A DNA stretch of 64,000 bases from Camelimonas abortus (lineage in GTDB: Bacteria; Pseudomonadota; Alphaproteobacteria; Rhizobiales; Beijerinckiaceae), in the NCBI RefSeq assembly GCF_042647165.1, contig NZ_JBHRUV010000017.1. One strand, 5' to 3'. A model generated the notes under the pieces. It saw only the letters and a program-made list of their open reading frames with translations, was not told the origin of the DNA and searched no databases. The stretch's first letter is position 1. Each line of letters opens with the position of its first letter. This document shows positions 18,131 through 26,870 of this stretch, one piece after another. A program made the translations under genes and the position numbers.

Positions 18131-18969
18131 TGTCTCTCTCCGTCGTCAGGGGTGAGTTTTTCTGGATGGGACGAAGGTAGGGCCGCTTCATTTTCCCGAG
18201 TAGGCGTCGATATCGGATCGTCGCGTCCCATGAGCGCAACGTATGGCGGATGCAGCCCCGTTAACGGACTGCGGCGGCGTCGCCTCTGGTGAGGTTGCGC
18301 TCATCGCGCCTGCGCCGTTCAGGCATGAGACGCGCATGTACGGTAACTGGCGCAGTCCGCAGCGTTCCTCACGGGAGATTTCCGGACGGGCCGTCTCGCG
18401 CCGGCCGCGCATCTGGGCCGGCGGTCATCAGGCGGGCGCTGGCTGTCGCCGGCGCAAGGCGCGCCCCCCGGCGTCGCCCAGGCGACCTTCCGTAATGGTC
18501 ACGGTTCTCCCGGCTGAACTGACGCGCGCCTCAGCGAACGGGGCCCGGCAGGCGCAGGGGCGAAGCAGTCCAGCGCCAGCCCGCGCCGCCGATTGTTGAA
18601 CCGTCGCCCCGCAGGGACGCCTGGCGCTGGTCGCCGACCCGCCGTCGCCGGATGTCATGCCTTCAGGCGCAAGAGCCTCTCCGTCCGCCGGAAGCTGATG
18701 TTCGCGCGCGTCAGTTTGGGATGACAGGCATCCGGAAGCAGGGCCAGCTGCTCCAGGCGGTCCCGGCGCTCGAGGACAAGGGGGGAGATACGCACGACCC
18801 GGGCGGAGCCTTTCGGGCGGATCAGTGCAGGAAACTTCAGGCGGGCTCATGCCCTGACCGAATCCGGACGCGCGCGGCAGGATCAGGCTCGAGGGCTTCC
18901 GGCAGGTCGTCTCCCGCCATCCGGTCAGCGAGCGGAAAGGACGGGGCGGCGGGAGGCATGCCGCAGCGG
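18131..18969. other. Long intergenic stretch between YcaC-like and second LysR gene
   Basis: About 840 bases without a gene I can support. The first ~110 bases hold the YcaC-like promoter region. The remainder has short open frames on both strands with Arg/Ala/Pro-rich shadow composition and no domain. Such an empty stretch is unusual in this compact window and may be the remains of a lost gene. Confidence 0.45.
18216..18232. promoter_or_regulatory. Second copy of the LysR-associated motif
   Basis: GATCGTCGCGTCCCATG lies 86-102 bases upstream of the YcaC-like start and matches the motif in the pirin/lysR spacer at 15 of 17 bases. Closer to the gene an inverted partial copy, GATGGGACGA, is seen near 18165, so the site may be a dyad. 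Confidence 0.4.
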
Positions 18970-19863
18970 TCAGCCGCCCCTGATCCTGTCCGCCATGAAG
19001 TCGATGAACAGCCGCATGCGCGGCGGCAGGTGCGCGCGGGAGGAATAGACGACATAAAGGTTGATGTCGTCATGCTCATATGGCTCCAGCAGCCGGACCA
19101 GCCTGCCCGCCCTGATGTCTTCTTCGACATCCCAGAACGCCTTGTAGGCGACCGCGTGTCCGTCAACGGCCCATTGATGGATCAGCTCCGCGTTGTTTGA
19201 CAGAAGCCGCCCGGTCACCCGTATTTCCGTCGGCCGGCCGTTCTCCCTGTACTTCCAGCGATCGAAAATGCGCCTGCCGCGGATCAGCCTCGCGCAGTCG
19301 TGACTGAGGAGATCTGCGGGACGCAGGACCGGCGGACGCTGCGCAAGATAGGAAGGCGACGCCACCGTCACGCGTCTGCTGCGCAGCAGGATGCGCCTGA
19401 TCAGGCTTCCGTCTGCTGGTTCGTCCAGGAACAGGCCGATGTCGATCTCTTCCTCAAGGATGTCGACGTGGGCGTCGTTCAGGATGAGTTCGATGCTGAT
19501 GTCTGGATAGCGGGCGGTGAACTCGGCGACCAGCGGCGCGATGCGCCTCCGGCCGATCTCGAGCGGTGCCCCGATCCGCATGTGACCGCGTGGCCGCCGC
19601 GAGCGCGCCATCACTTCAGCCTCGGCGGCGTCGATATCCCGGAGAATCGCCTCCGCGCGCTCAAGGAACGTGCTGCCCTCCTCCGTGAGGGTGAAGCGTC
19701 GGGAGCCTCGTTCGATCAGCCGTACGCCGAGTCTTTCCTCCAGCGCGGCGAGGCGCCTGCTGATGGCTGCAAGCGAGCCGTTGTTGCGGCGCGCAGCCTC
19801 CGAAAGGCTCCCCGCCGCCACGATCCGGACGAACAGGCGCAGGTCACTGATCTCGTGCGTCAC
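18970..19863 (-). CDS. LysR family transcriptional regulator (efflux-linked)
   Basis: A 297-aa LysR protein. The HTH is in residues 1-60 (LRLFVRIVAAGSLSEAARR, AAISRRLAALEERLG), the effector domain begins near residue 90 with GHMRIGAPLEIGRRRIAP. The start is GTG before THEISDLRLF. It is divergent from the HlyD/DUF2955 pair, the layout of aaeR with the aaeAB-type aromatic carboxylic acid efflux genes, so it probably controls that pump. Confidence 0.9.
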   Translation of the reverse strand: MTHEISDLRLFVRIVAAGSLSEAARRNNGSLAAISRRLAALEERLGVRLIERGSRRFTLTEEGSTFLERAEAILRDIDAAEAEVMARSRRPRGHMRIGAPLEIGRRRIAPLVAEFTARYPDISIELILNDAHVDILEEEIDIGLFLDEPADGSLIRRILLRSRRVTVASPSYLAQRPPVLRPADLLSHDCARLIRGRRIFDRWKYRENGRPTEIRVTGRLLSNNAELIHQWAVDGHAVAYKAFWDVEEDIRAGRLVRLLEPYEHDDINLYVVYSSRAHLPPRMRLFIDFMADRIRGG

Positions 19864-19976
19864 GCGTCACCTTTCCACCTGGCGCAAGGATGCCTTCCGG
19901 TTCCGGCGCCTGCAAGCCATCGAGACCGCCGGCCACATAGCGACAGGCCAAGGGACTGAAAATGACTTGACCAGAC

Positions 19977-21059
19977 ATGACAGACACGGTTTCACGCCCC
20001 TCTCTCACGCCCGAGCAACGCTTCCGTCGAAGCGTGTTCACGTCGGCGGCGGCCGCGGCGCTCCTGCTGCTGTATGCGGTGATTGCGGACCGTTACATGC
20101 CGGTCACCCCGGAGGCGCGGGCGCTCTACGACACGGTGAGGGTGGCGCCGGAGGTGTCCGGCGCCGTCGTCAGGGTGAACGTCGCGAATAACCAGCCGGT
20201 TGAGGCCGGCCAGGTCCTGTTCGAGATCGATCCCTCCCGTTACGCGCTGGCGGTCAGGGCCGCCCAGCTTGCGATTGAACATGCTGGTCAGGCCAACCGG
20301 CAGCTGGACGCAGAGATTGCCGAGGCGGAGGCGGCTGTCGCCAGCGCCAGGGCGGCGGCGGCCGACCAGGTGCGCCAGGCCCGGCGCAAGACGGAGCTGA
20401 GCGAACGCATGGTCGTTCCGGTCAGTATGGCTGAAACGGCCGCCGCCAGGCGCGATGAAGCCCTGGCGGCCCTGCAGGCTGCGCAGGCGCGGCTCTCGTC
20501 AAGTCTCGTGCGGCGCGGCGACAGGGGGCCCGACAACCTTGCGATGCGAGAGGCCCGTAACAGGCTGGCCATTGCGCAACGTGAGCTGGCGTCGACCACC
20601 GTCGTCGCCGCTCAAGACGGCGTCGTAGCCAACATGTGGCTGCGTCCGGGCCACTATGTCGCCGCCGGCGCCCCCGTGCTGACGGTGGTCGGCCGGACGC
20701 CGACGATCGTCGCGGACTTCCGTGAGAAGGCCCTGACCCGGGTGCGCCCGGGCGATCGCGCGCTCGTCAGTTTCGACGCATTGCCGGGCCAGGTGTTCGC
20801 TGGCCGCGTCATCTCCATCGAAGCCGGCGTCGCCCAGGGTCAGGTCGACCCCGACGGTATGCTCGCCCGGACTGTAGAGACCGACCGCTGGATCCGCCGC
20901 GCCCAGCGCGTGCGCGTGAACGTGCGGCTGGACGCGCCGCCACGCCTCGTGAGCGGCGCCCGCGCCACGGTCCAGCTGGTTCCCCGTGGTTCTGCTGTTT
21001 TCCGTTTTCTGGCCAGGATCCAGATCGTCCTTTTCGCGCAGGCCCGCCATGTCTACTGA
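19977..21059 (+). CDS. HlyD family periplasmic adaptor, AaeA/EmrA-like
   Basis: A 360-aa membrane-fusion (adaptor) protein of an efflux system. It has one N-terminal membrane anchor (about residues 20-38), a biotinyl-lipoyl-like half VRVAPEVSGAVVRVNVANNQPVEAGQVLF, an Ala/Glu/Arg coiled-coil hairpin (about 95-170), the second lipoyl half (VAAQDGVVANMWLRPGHYVAAGAPV) and a beta-barrel. It links the inner-membrane partner encoded next to a periplasmic or outer-membrane exit. The gene overlaps the next by 11 bases. Confidence 0.9.
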   Translation: MTDTVSRPSLTPEQRFRRSVFTSAAAAALLLLYAVIADRYMPVTPEARALYDTVRVAPEVSGAVVRVNVANNQPVEAGQVLFEIDPSRYALAVRAAQLAIEHAGQANRQLDAEIAEAEAAVASARAAAADQVRQARRKTELSERMVVPVSMAETAAARRDEALAALQAAQARLSSSLVRRGDRGPDNLAMREARNRLAIAQRELASTTVVAAQDGVVANMWLRPGHYVAAGAPVLTVVGRTPTIVADFREKALTRVRPGDRALVSFDALPGQVFAGRVISIEAGVAQGQVDPDGMLARTVETDRWIRRAQRVRVNVRLDAPPRLVSGARATVQLVPRGSAVFRFLARIQIVLFAQARHVY

Positions 21060-22101
21060 CTTCGGTTCCCCCCTGGGCGCCAATGACTGGCGCCTCGCTT
21101 GCCGGATGACCTTCGGCGCCATCGCCGGCTGGGCGCTGGCCAGCCTTCTCTCCCTGCCGTACGCAGCCTTCCATGCAGTGTACCCGCTTGTGCTGATCGG
21201 TCTGTCGCCAGGGTTCGACCGGCATGTGGCGCTGCAGTTTCTGGCCGCTGCGCCCACCGGGATGATCGCCGCGGCGACCATGACCGGCGTGCTGTCGGTT
21301 CACCCGGTCCTCATGACGGCTTCATATCTGGGCTTCGCGCTCGCGTGCTTCCGCATGATGACCAGTCCGCGCAGGCTGTTCATGTTCGGCGCCATCTCGC
21401 TGAGCGTCTGCAGCGCGCTGGTCCACTACGGCAGCTATCCGCAGGTCCCGTGGGAGCAGCTTTACTGGTCCGCCGCCGGCGCCCTGGTTTTCAGCGTGGC
21501 GAGCTATTTCGTGGCGTTCGCCCTCTTCCCGGACGTGGAGCCGCGGACGCCAGCCGCGCCGCCGCCGCGCACGCCGGAGCAGCGCCGCCATCTCGTCGCG
21601 CTCTGCGCGCTCGCAGCCACCGGCTCGTTCGCATTCTTCCAGATGTTCGAGGCCAGTGACTCGCTCAGCGCCCAGATGGCGACGGTTCTGATCCTCCTTG
21701 GGCTGACCCATGACGGCATCTGGAACGCCGGCCGCACGCGCCTTTCCGGCTCCGTCATCGGGTCGGTCCACGCCACGCTGGCCCAGGTGGCGATCCAGAG
21801 CCACTCAGGATTCTGGCCTCTCACCGCGACCGTCTTCCTCGTCGGACTCCTGTGGTTCAGCGCCGGGCACGCCCGTAGCAGGACCGGGCCAGGCAAGGGA
21901 TTCGCCGCAGTCACCGCCCTGGCGATACTGTTCGGCCAGCTCCAGCCTTCCGACGACCTGATCCAGAACGCGCTGTACCGCAGCGTTTCAGTCGTCGTCG
22001 CAATCCTGCTGATGCTGGTGTTTGTTTCGCTGCTGCACCGGATGCTGAACTGTCTGCGGGCGACGCGTTGGTCCGGCCAGACCCAGGGAAAGCTGGCGTA
22101 G
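21049..22101 (+). CDS. DUF2955 membrane protein, FUSC-like efflux subunit
   Basis: A 350-aa integral membrane protein with many hydrophobic helices in two halves separated by a charged Pro-rich loop (near 155-175, PRTPAAPPPRTPEQRRH). It fits DUF2955, relatives of the FUSC/AaeB-type aromatic acid exporters that work with HlyD adaptors. The ATG inside the end of the HlyD gene was chosen because it starts the conserved region and gives an operon-type overlap. The substrate is unknown; hydroxybenzoate-like acids are a guess from the arrangement. Confidence 0.83.
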   Translation: MSTDFGSPLGANDWRLACRMTFGAIAGWALASLLSLPYAAFHAVYPLVLIGLSPGFDRHVALQFLAAAPTGMIAAATMTGVLSVHPVLMTASYLGFALACFRMMTSPRRLFMFGAISLSVCSALVHYGSYPQVPWEQLYWSAAGALVFSVASYFVAFALFPDVEPRTPAAPPPRTPEQRRHLVALCALAATGSFAFFQMFEASDSLSAQMATVLILLGLTHDGIWNAGRTRLSGSVIGSVHATLAQVAIQSHSGFWPLTATVFLVGLLWFSAGHARSRTGPGKGFAAVTALAILFGQLQPSDDLIQNALYRSVSVVVAILLMLVFVSLLHRMLNCLRATRWSGQTQGKLA

Positions 22102-22268
22102 TGGAGCCATGACCGCATGCGGCGGCGCCATTTCCCTGACATTTCCAGCATCTGAAGCGCAGGGGCGGCTGAGAGCGGAGGCGCTGCGCGCCCGCATGAC
22201 GGCGCTTCGGCCATGGGCGGCGTCCGCCGGTGTCCGCGCGGCCAGGGAGCGTGGGGCGCAATGAAAAA

Positions 22269-22292
22269 GGCGGCGCGGATCGCCGCGCCGCC
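22269..22292 (-). terminator. Intrinsic terminator of the P450-ADH-ALDH operon
   Basis: A perfect 10-bp GC stem with the loop ATCG. On the minus strand it is followed by TTTTTCAT, a real T tract. It lies 50 bases after the aldehyde dehydrogenase stop. This is the best intrinsic terminator in the window. Confidence 0.75.
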
Positions 22293-22341
22293 CCCGTTCC
22301 GGGCGTTGTGGGCCGCGTCCGCGGCCCGCGCTGTCGCCGTC

Positions 22342-23760
22342 TCAGGTCCGCGCCACGTAGATGGCCTGCGGCGCCATGTACTCCAGCAGGCCGTCCATGC
22401 CGTTCTCCACGCCGAAGCCGCTCTGCTTGTGGCCGGCGAACGGGGTGTCCGGACGCAGGTTGAGGTTCTGGTTGATCCACACGGTGCCGGTTTCGATGCG
22501 GCGGGCGATCTCCACCGCCTTATCCGTGTCCTTCGACCACACCGCGCCGGCGAGGCCATAGTCGCTGGCGTTGGCGCGCTCGATCACCTCGTCCACGTCG
22601 CGGAACCGCATCATCGGCAGGATCGGGCCGAACGCCTCCTCCTGCACCACCCGCGAGTCCTCCGGCGGATTGTCGACGATGGTCACCGGGATGAAGTAGC
22701 CGCCGTTGTCGGGCACGTCCGCGCCCTGCAGCAGGGTGAGGTTGTTCTTTTTCGCGTCCTCCAGCAGGTTGAGCACGCGCTCGTACTGGCGGCGGTTCTG
22801 GATCGGGCCGAGCATGGTGCCCTGCTCGGCGCCGTCGCCCACCTTCACCGCCCTGGCGATGCCATGCAGGCGGTCGCGCAGGCCCTCGTAAACGTCCTCA
22901 TGGACATAGAGCCGCTTGGTGGCGACGCAGATCTGCGCCGTGTTGAAGAAGGCGCCGAAGAAGATCTTCTGCGCCACCTCGTCCAGGTCCACGTCCGGCA
23001 GCACGATGGCCGCGTCATTGCCGCCGAGCTCCAGGGTGACGCGCTTGAGATCCTTCGCCGCGTTGGCCAGCACGCTCTTGCCGGTGGCGGTGGAGCCGGT
23101 GAAGGAGATCTTGGCGAAGCCCGGATGCGCCGTCATCTGCGGCCCGAGCTGGTCGCCGCCCGAGACCACGTTGAGCACGCCCGGCGGGAACACGTCGCGG
23201 AACAGCTCGCCGATCTTCAGCGTGCACAGCGGCGTGAACGGCGAGGGCTTCAGCACCATGGTGTTGCCGGCGACCAGCGCCGGGCCGACCTTCCACATGG
23301 CCAGCGTCACGGGGAAATTCCACGGCGCGATGGCGCACACCACGCCCAGCGGCACGTAGCGGGTTTCGATGTACTGCGTCTCCGAATCCTCGGAGACATG
23401 CACCGGCGGCGTCATCTGCGAGACTGCCTGCAGCCACTGGGCCGCGCCATGGATCTCGAGCAGCGCCGCGTCCACCGGCCGGCCCTGTTCACGGGTGAAC
23501 AGGCGGGCCAGCTCGTCGGCGTTGGCGGCCAGCGTCTCGCCGGCCTTGCGCACCAGCGCCTGCCGCTCCTCAATCGGCGTGTTCCGCCAGGTCCTGAACG
23601 CGGCGCGGGCGCTGGCCACGGCCTCGTCCAGCAGCTCCGGCGTGCAGTCCGGCGCCCTGGCGAAGGCCTGGCCGGTGGCGGGATTGATCACGTCGATGGT
23701 CGCGGCCGCGGAGACGCCCCGGCCGTTGATGGTCATGGTGTAATCGTCGTTGAAATTCAT
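22342..23760 (-). CDS. NAD(P)-dependent aldehyde dehydrogenase
   Basis: A 472-aa aldehyde dehydrogenase of the superfamily. The Rossmann region APWNFPVTLAMWKVGPALVAGN, the GSTATGKSV loop, the active-site ELGGNDAAIVLPD (Glu) and the cysteine loop FFNTAQICVATKR are intact. ATG follows GGGGAGATACGCC; the longer upstream frame is unsupported. It is the last gene of the P450-ADH-ALDH operon, suited to oxidise the aldehyde made by the preceding alcohol dehydrogenase to an acid. Confidence 0.94.
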   Translation of the reverse strand: MNFNDDYTMTINGRGVSAAATIDVINPATGQAFARAPDCTPELLDEAVASARAAFRTWRNTPIEERQALVRKAGETLAANADELARLFTREQGRPVDAALLEIHGAAQWLQAVSQMTPPVHVSEDSETQYIETRYVPLGVVCAIAPWNFPVTLAMWKVGPALVAGNTMVLKPSPFTPLCTLKIGELFRDVFPPGVLNVVSGGDQLGPQMTAHPGFAKISFTGSTATGKSVLANAAKDLKRVTLELGGNDAAIVLPDVDLDEVAQKIFFGAFFNTAQICVATKRLYVHEDVYEGLRDRLHGIARAVKVGDGAEQGTMLGPIQNRRQYERVLNLLEDAKKNNLTLLQGADVPDNGGYFIPVTIVDNPPEDSRVVQEEAFGPILPMMRFRDVDEVIERANASDYGLAGAVWSKDTDKAVEIARRIETGTVWINQNLNLRPDTPFAGHKQSGFGVENGMDGLLEYMAPQAIYVART

Positions 23761-23828
23761 GGCGTATCTCCCCGTTTGGCCTGTCCGGGCGGGGCGTCCG
23801 GACAGGCGTCGTCGTTCAGGCGGCTTCT

Positions 23829-24941
23829 TCAGGCCGCTTCGCCAGTCAGCAGGACCACCTTGACGCACTCGCCCCGGTGCTGGGCTTCGATGGCCTCGTT
23901 GATCTGCTCCAGCGGCCAGGTCCGGATCATGCGGTCGAACGGCAGGTCGCCATTACGATAGTGCTGCAGCAGCTCGGGGAGAAACTCCTCCGGATTGCTG
24001 TCGCCCTCGATGATGCCCTTGATGGTGTGGCCGAAGGTCATCACCGTATTGACGTCGCTGGGCAGCTTCTGGCCCGGCGCGGCCACGCCCACGAGGCCCA
24101 CCACGCCCTTGGGCGCCAGCGAGGCCATGATGGCCTCATGCACCTGCGGCAGGCCGGTGGTGTCGAAGGCGTAGTTCACGCCTTCCGGAACGATGGCGCG
24201 CACCGCCGCGGCCAGGTCGCTGGCGCTGGCCGGATCGATGACGTGGGTGGCGCCGAACTCCAGCGCCAGCTTGCGGCGCGCTTCGTGCGGCTCCACCAGG
24301 ATGATGGTTCCGCACCTGCGGATTTTCGCGCCCATCACCGCGCTCAGGCCCACCGGACCGCCGCCGGTGACCAGCAGCGCCGAGCCTTCCTCGCAGGCCA
24401 GCGAGCGCATGACGCCGCCCGCGCCGGTCTGCACGCCGCAGCCCAGCGGGCCCATCAGCTCCAGCGGCAGGTCGTCGGGAATCTTCACCAGGTTGCGCTC
24501 ATAGGTCAGCGCATGGGTGGCGAAGGACGACTGGCCGAAGAAATTGCTGCTCACCTCCGTGCCGTCGTCGGCGCGGAAGGCGCGGGTGCCGTCGGTGCGC
24601 ATGCCCGCGTAATTGAGCATGGGCATGGTGAGGCAGTAGGCGGCGTCGCCGCAGTTGCAGCGCACGCAGGCGCCGCAGGAGCGGAAGGTGATGGCGACCC
24701 GGTCGCCCGGGGCGAATTTGGTGATCTTCGCGCCCACCTTCTCGACGATGCCCGAACCCTCATGGCCGAACACGGCCGGGGTCTGGATGGCGCCCGCTTC
24801 GCGGAACACCAGATCGGTATGGCACACGCCCACGCCGACGACGCGCACCAGCACCTCGTCGTCGCGTGGGTCATCAAGTTCAAGCGTCTGCAAGACAAAG
24901 GGTTGTCCGGCGCCAACGGCGACCGCGGCCTTTACTTTCAT
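23829..24941 (-). CDS. Zinc-dependent alcohol dehydrogenase, aryl/terpene-alcohol type
   Basis: A 370-aa medium-chain alcohol dehydrogenase resembling benzyl-alcohol and geraniol dehydrogenases. The catalytic zinc ligands are in VGVCHTDLV and FGHEGSGIVEKVG; the structural zinc cysteines are in CGACVRCNCGDAAYC; the coenzyme motif is VTGGGPVGLSAV. It lies between the P450 and aldehyde dehydrogenase genes on one strand with 68 bases to the latter, so it most likely oxidises the alcohol formed by the P450 or a related natural alcohol. Confidence 0.93.
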   Translation of the reverse strand: MKVKAAVAVGAGQPFVLQTLELDDPRDDEVLVRVVGVGVCHTDLVFREAGAIQTPAVFGHEGSGIVEKVGAKITKFAPGDRVAITFRSCGACVRCNCGDAAYCLTMPMLNYAGMRTDGTRAFRADDGTEVSSNFFGQSSFATHALTYERNLVKIPDDLPLELMGPLGCGVQTGAGGVMRSLACEEGSALLVTGGGPVGLSAVMGAKIRRCGTIILVEPHEARRKLALEFGATHVIDPASASDLAAAVRAIVPEGVNYAFDTTGLPQVHEAIMASLAPKGVVGLVGVAAPGQKLPSDVNTVMTFGHTIKGIIEGDSNPEEFLPELLQHYRNGDLPFDRMIRTWPLEQINEAIEAQHRGECVKVVLLTGEAA

Positions 24942-25079
24942 GGACAGGCTTCCGGCGTAAGGGAGAACTGCGCGCGGCCCCGCCGGACGGCAGGCGCAAA
25001 TGGCCTGCGCCGGTCGGGGCGCGGGTCTGCTCCACGGCGAACGGGGCGGCGCGGCCTCGCCGCGCCGCGACGGCGCAGG

Positions 25080-26435
25080 TTACGCGGCTTCGGCGAGCGG
25101 CGGGGCCGAGTTGTCGCGCTCCCAGGCGATGGGCAGCGTCTTCGGCCCGATCACGAACACGCCCTCGGAGATTTTCATCTCGCCGTTGCGGCGCACGGAG
25201 GCGATGTGCGGCAGCAGCTCCTCGTAGAGGATGCGCATCTCGAGGCGCGCCAGATGCTGGCCGAGGCACACGTGGGCGCCGCCGCCGAAGGCGATCTGCC
25301 GGTTCGGGGTGCGGTCCAGCCGGAACTCGTAAGGGTTCTCGAACACCTCCTCGTCGCGGTTGGCGGACTCGTAGCAGAGCATGATCCAGTCGCCCCTGGC
25401 GATCTTGCGGCCGCGCAGCTCCGTGTCCTCGCTGGCCGAGCGCATGAAGGTCTTCACCGGCGTGGCCCAGCGGATCGCCTCGTCGATGAAGGCTCCGATC
25501 CTGGACGGATCCTGCTTCAGCTGCTGCAGGATGTCGGGGCGGTCCGCCAGCACCGACATGGCCCAGGCGGTGGTGGAGGAGGTGGTGTCGTGCCCTGCGG
25601 TGGCGACGATGGTGTAATAGCCGGCGGCTTCGCGCGGCGAGATCGGCTCGCCGTCGACCATCGCGTTGGCGATGACCGTGGCCAGGTCGTCCTTCGGCTC
25701 CTTGCGGCGCGCCTCGCTGATGGCGTTGAAGTAATTGGCGAAGTCATCAAGAACCATCTTGAGGATCATCGCCAGCTGGTCGGAGGTCATCTCGCCGAAC
25801 ACGCGGGCCTGTTCGGGGTCGCGCGCGCCGAACAGCTCCTGGGTGAGGCGCAGCATGCGCGGCTCGTCCTCCTCCGGCACGCCGAGAATGCTCATGATGA
25901 CGTGCAGCGGATAGGCGAGCGCCACGTCCTTGACGAAGTCGCACTGGCCGTTGGTCTCAAGGAACTTGCGCACGTTCTTGCGCGCGATGTCGCGCACGAG
26001 ATTCTCAAGCTTCTTGAGATTCTGCGGCATGAACCAGCTCTGGGTGAGGCCGCGGTATTTGGGATGGTCCGGCGCGTCCATCTGCACCAGCGTGCGCACC
26101 AGATGCGGCGAGCCGCCGGTGATCTCGCGGGCGCGCCTGTCGCCGGCCTTGTCGGTGAGGGTGGTCTGGCGCTCGCCGCTCAGGAACAGCTTGTTGTTGC
26201 GCGAGATGTAGGCCAGATCCTCGTGCTTGGTGACCACCCAGAACGGATCATAGCCCTCGACACTGGCGCGGCCGAGCGGATTGTTGGCCCGCAGCCAGCG
26301 GTGCGCCTCGGCGGTTTCGCCATTGGCGTAGCACTCGGGCCTCACCAGCTTGACGGCGATTTCCTGCGGAATGTCGATGGCCGGGTCATGCGCAGGCGCG
26401 CCATTGCCTGCAGCCGCCGCAGTCTGCTGCGTCAT
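25080..26435 (-). CDS. Cytochrome P450, CYP108-like
   Basis: A soluble bacterial P450 of 451 aa. The I-helix oxygen-activation motif AGHDTTSS is near residue 280, the K-helix ExxR (DEAIRW) near 320, and the heme-ligand loop FGGGAHVCLGQHLARLEM puts the cysteine near 390. The C-terminal part (RILYEELLPHIASV, then GPKTLPI) is reminiscent of CYP108 (P450terp), which hydroxylates alpha-terpineol. ATG follows GGGAGGGATTT. No ferredoxin or reductase gene lies in the window, so redox partners must be encoded elsewhere. Family placement is by eye. Confidence 0.93.
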   Translation of the reverse strand: MTQQTAAAAGNGAPAHDPAIDIPQEIAVKLVRPECYANGETAEAHRWLRANNPLGRASVEGYDPFWVVTKHEDLAYISRNNKLFLSGERQTTLTDKAGDRRAREITGGSPHLVRTLVQMDAPDHPKYRGLTQSWFMPQNLKKLENLVRDIARKNVRKFLETNGQCDFVKDVALAYPLHVIMSILGVPEEDEPRMLRLTQELFGARDPEQARVFGEMTSDQLAMILKMVLDDFANYFNAISEARRKEPKDDLATVIANAMVDGEPISPREAAGYYTIVATAGHDTTSSTTAWAMSVLADRPDILQQLKQDPSRIGAFIDEAIRWATPVKTFMRSASEDTELRGRKIARGDWIMLCYESANRDEEVFENPYEFRLDRTPNRQIAFGGGAHVCLGQHLARLEMRILYEELLPHIASVRRNGEMKISEGVFVIGPKTLPIAWERDNSAPPLAEAA

Positions 26436-26870
26436 AAATCCCTCCCTTGGTCCCCGTCCCCGCGGGGCGTTATCGTGCGCCGGCGCGATCTGCGCGCGCC
26501 TGTGCGCGTGTCGCGTTCGTGCGTGCCGCCGGCCCAGCCGTGACGGCTGTTCCAGCATATATGGTACACATGTCTCACGCCACATCTATCATGCGATAGG
26601 CCAGATTATTTTTGTTCGCCCGAAGTTCAATAGCCGGCGCCGCCGGCCGGGCGGAGAATTTTTCACGGCGGCGACATGTTACGCCGCGCCGCGCCCGCCG
26701 CCGGAGCCCGTCGCGGCGTCTTTCCGCGGGCCGGCGCCGCGGCTTCCGCCAGCGCGGCGCCTTATTCGGCGGACATTTCCATCGCCACAGGGTGACGCCG
26801 CCGGCGCGACCCGGCACTATGGGGCGACGGGCGCGCGCCGGAGGGGCGGACTGACAGGGTTATCAAACGC
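26436..26870. other. Divergent regulatory spacer between P450 and amidotransferase genes
   Basis: The part nearest the P450 gene is distinctly AT-rich and holds the candidate promoter and operator. The rest is GC-rich with only shadow open frames. No gene is supported. Confidence 0.5.
26586..26630 (-). promoter_or_regulatory. Candidate P450 operon promoter with overlapping dyad operator
   Basis: On the minus strand TTGAAC (26630-26625), a 16-base spacer and TAATCT (26608-26603) form a sigma-70-like promoter. Three bases downstream the perfect dyad CTATC-N4-GATAG (26586-26599) would cover the transcription start, the classic place for a repressor. No regulator gene is adjacent. Confidence 0.45.

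Noticed and set aside
23877..26543. 888-codon plus-strand open frame opposite the ADH and P450 genes
   Set aside because: It spans two real minus-strand genes and their spacer and has His/Arg/Gly-rich shadow composition.
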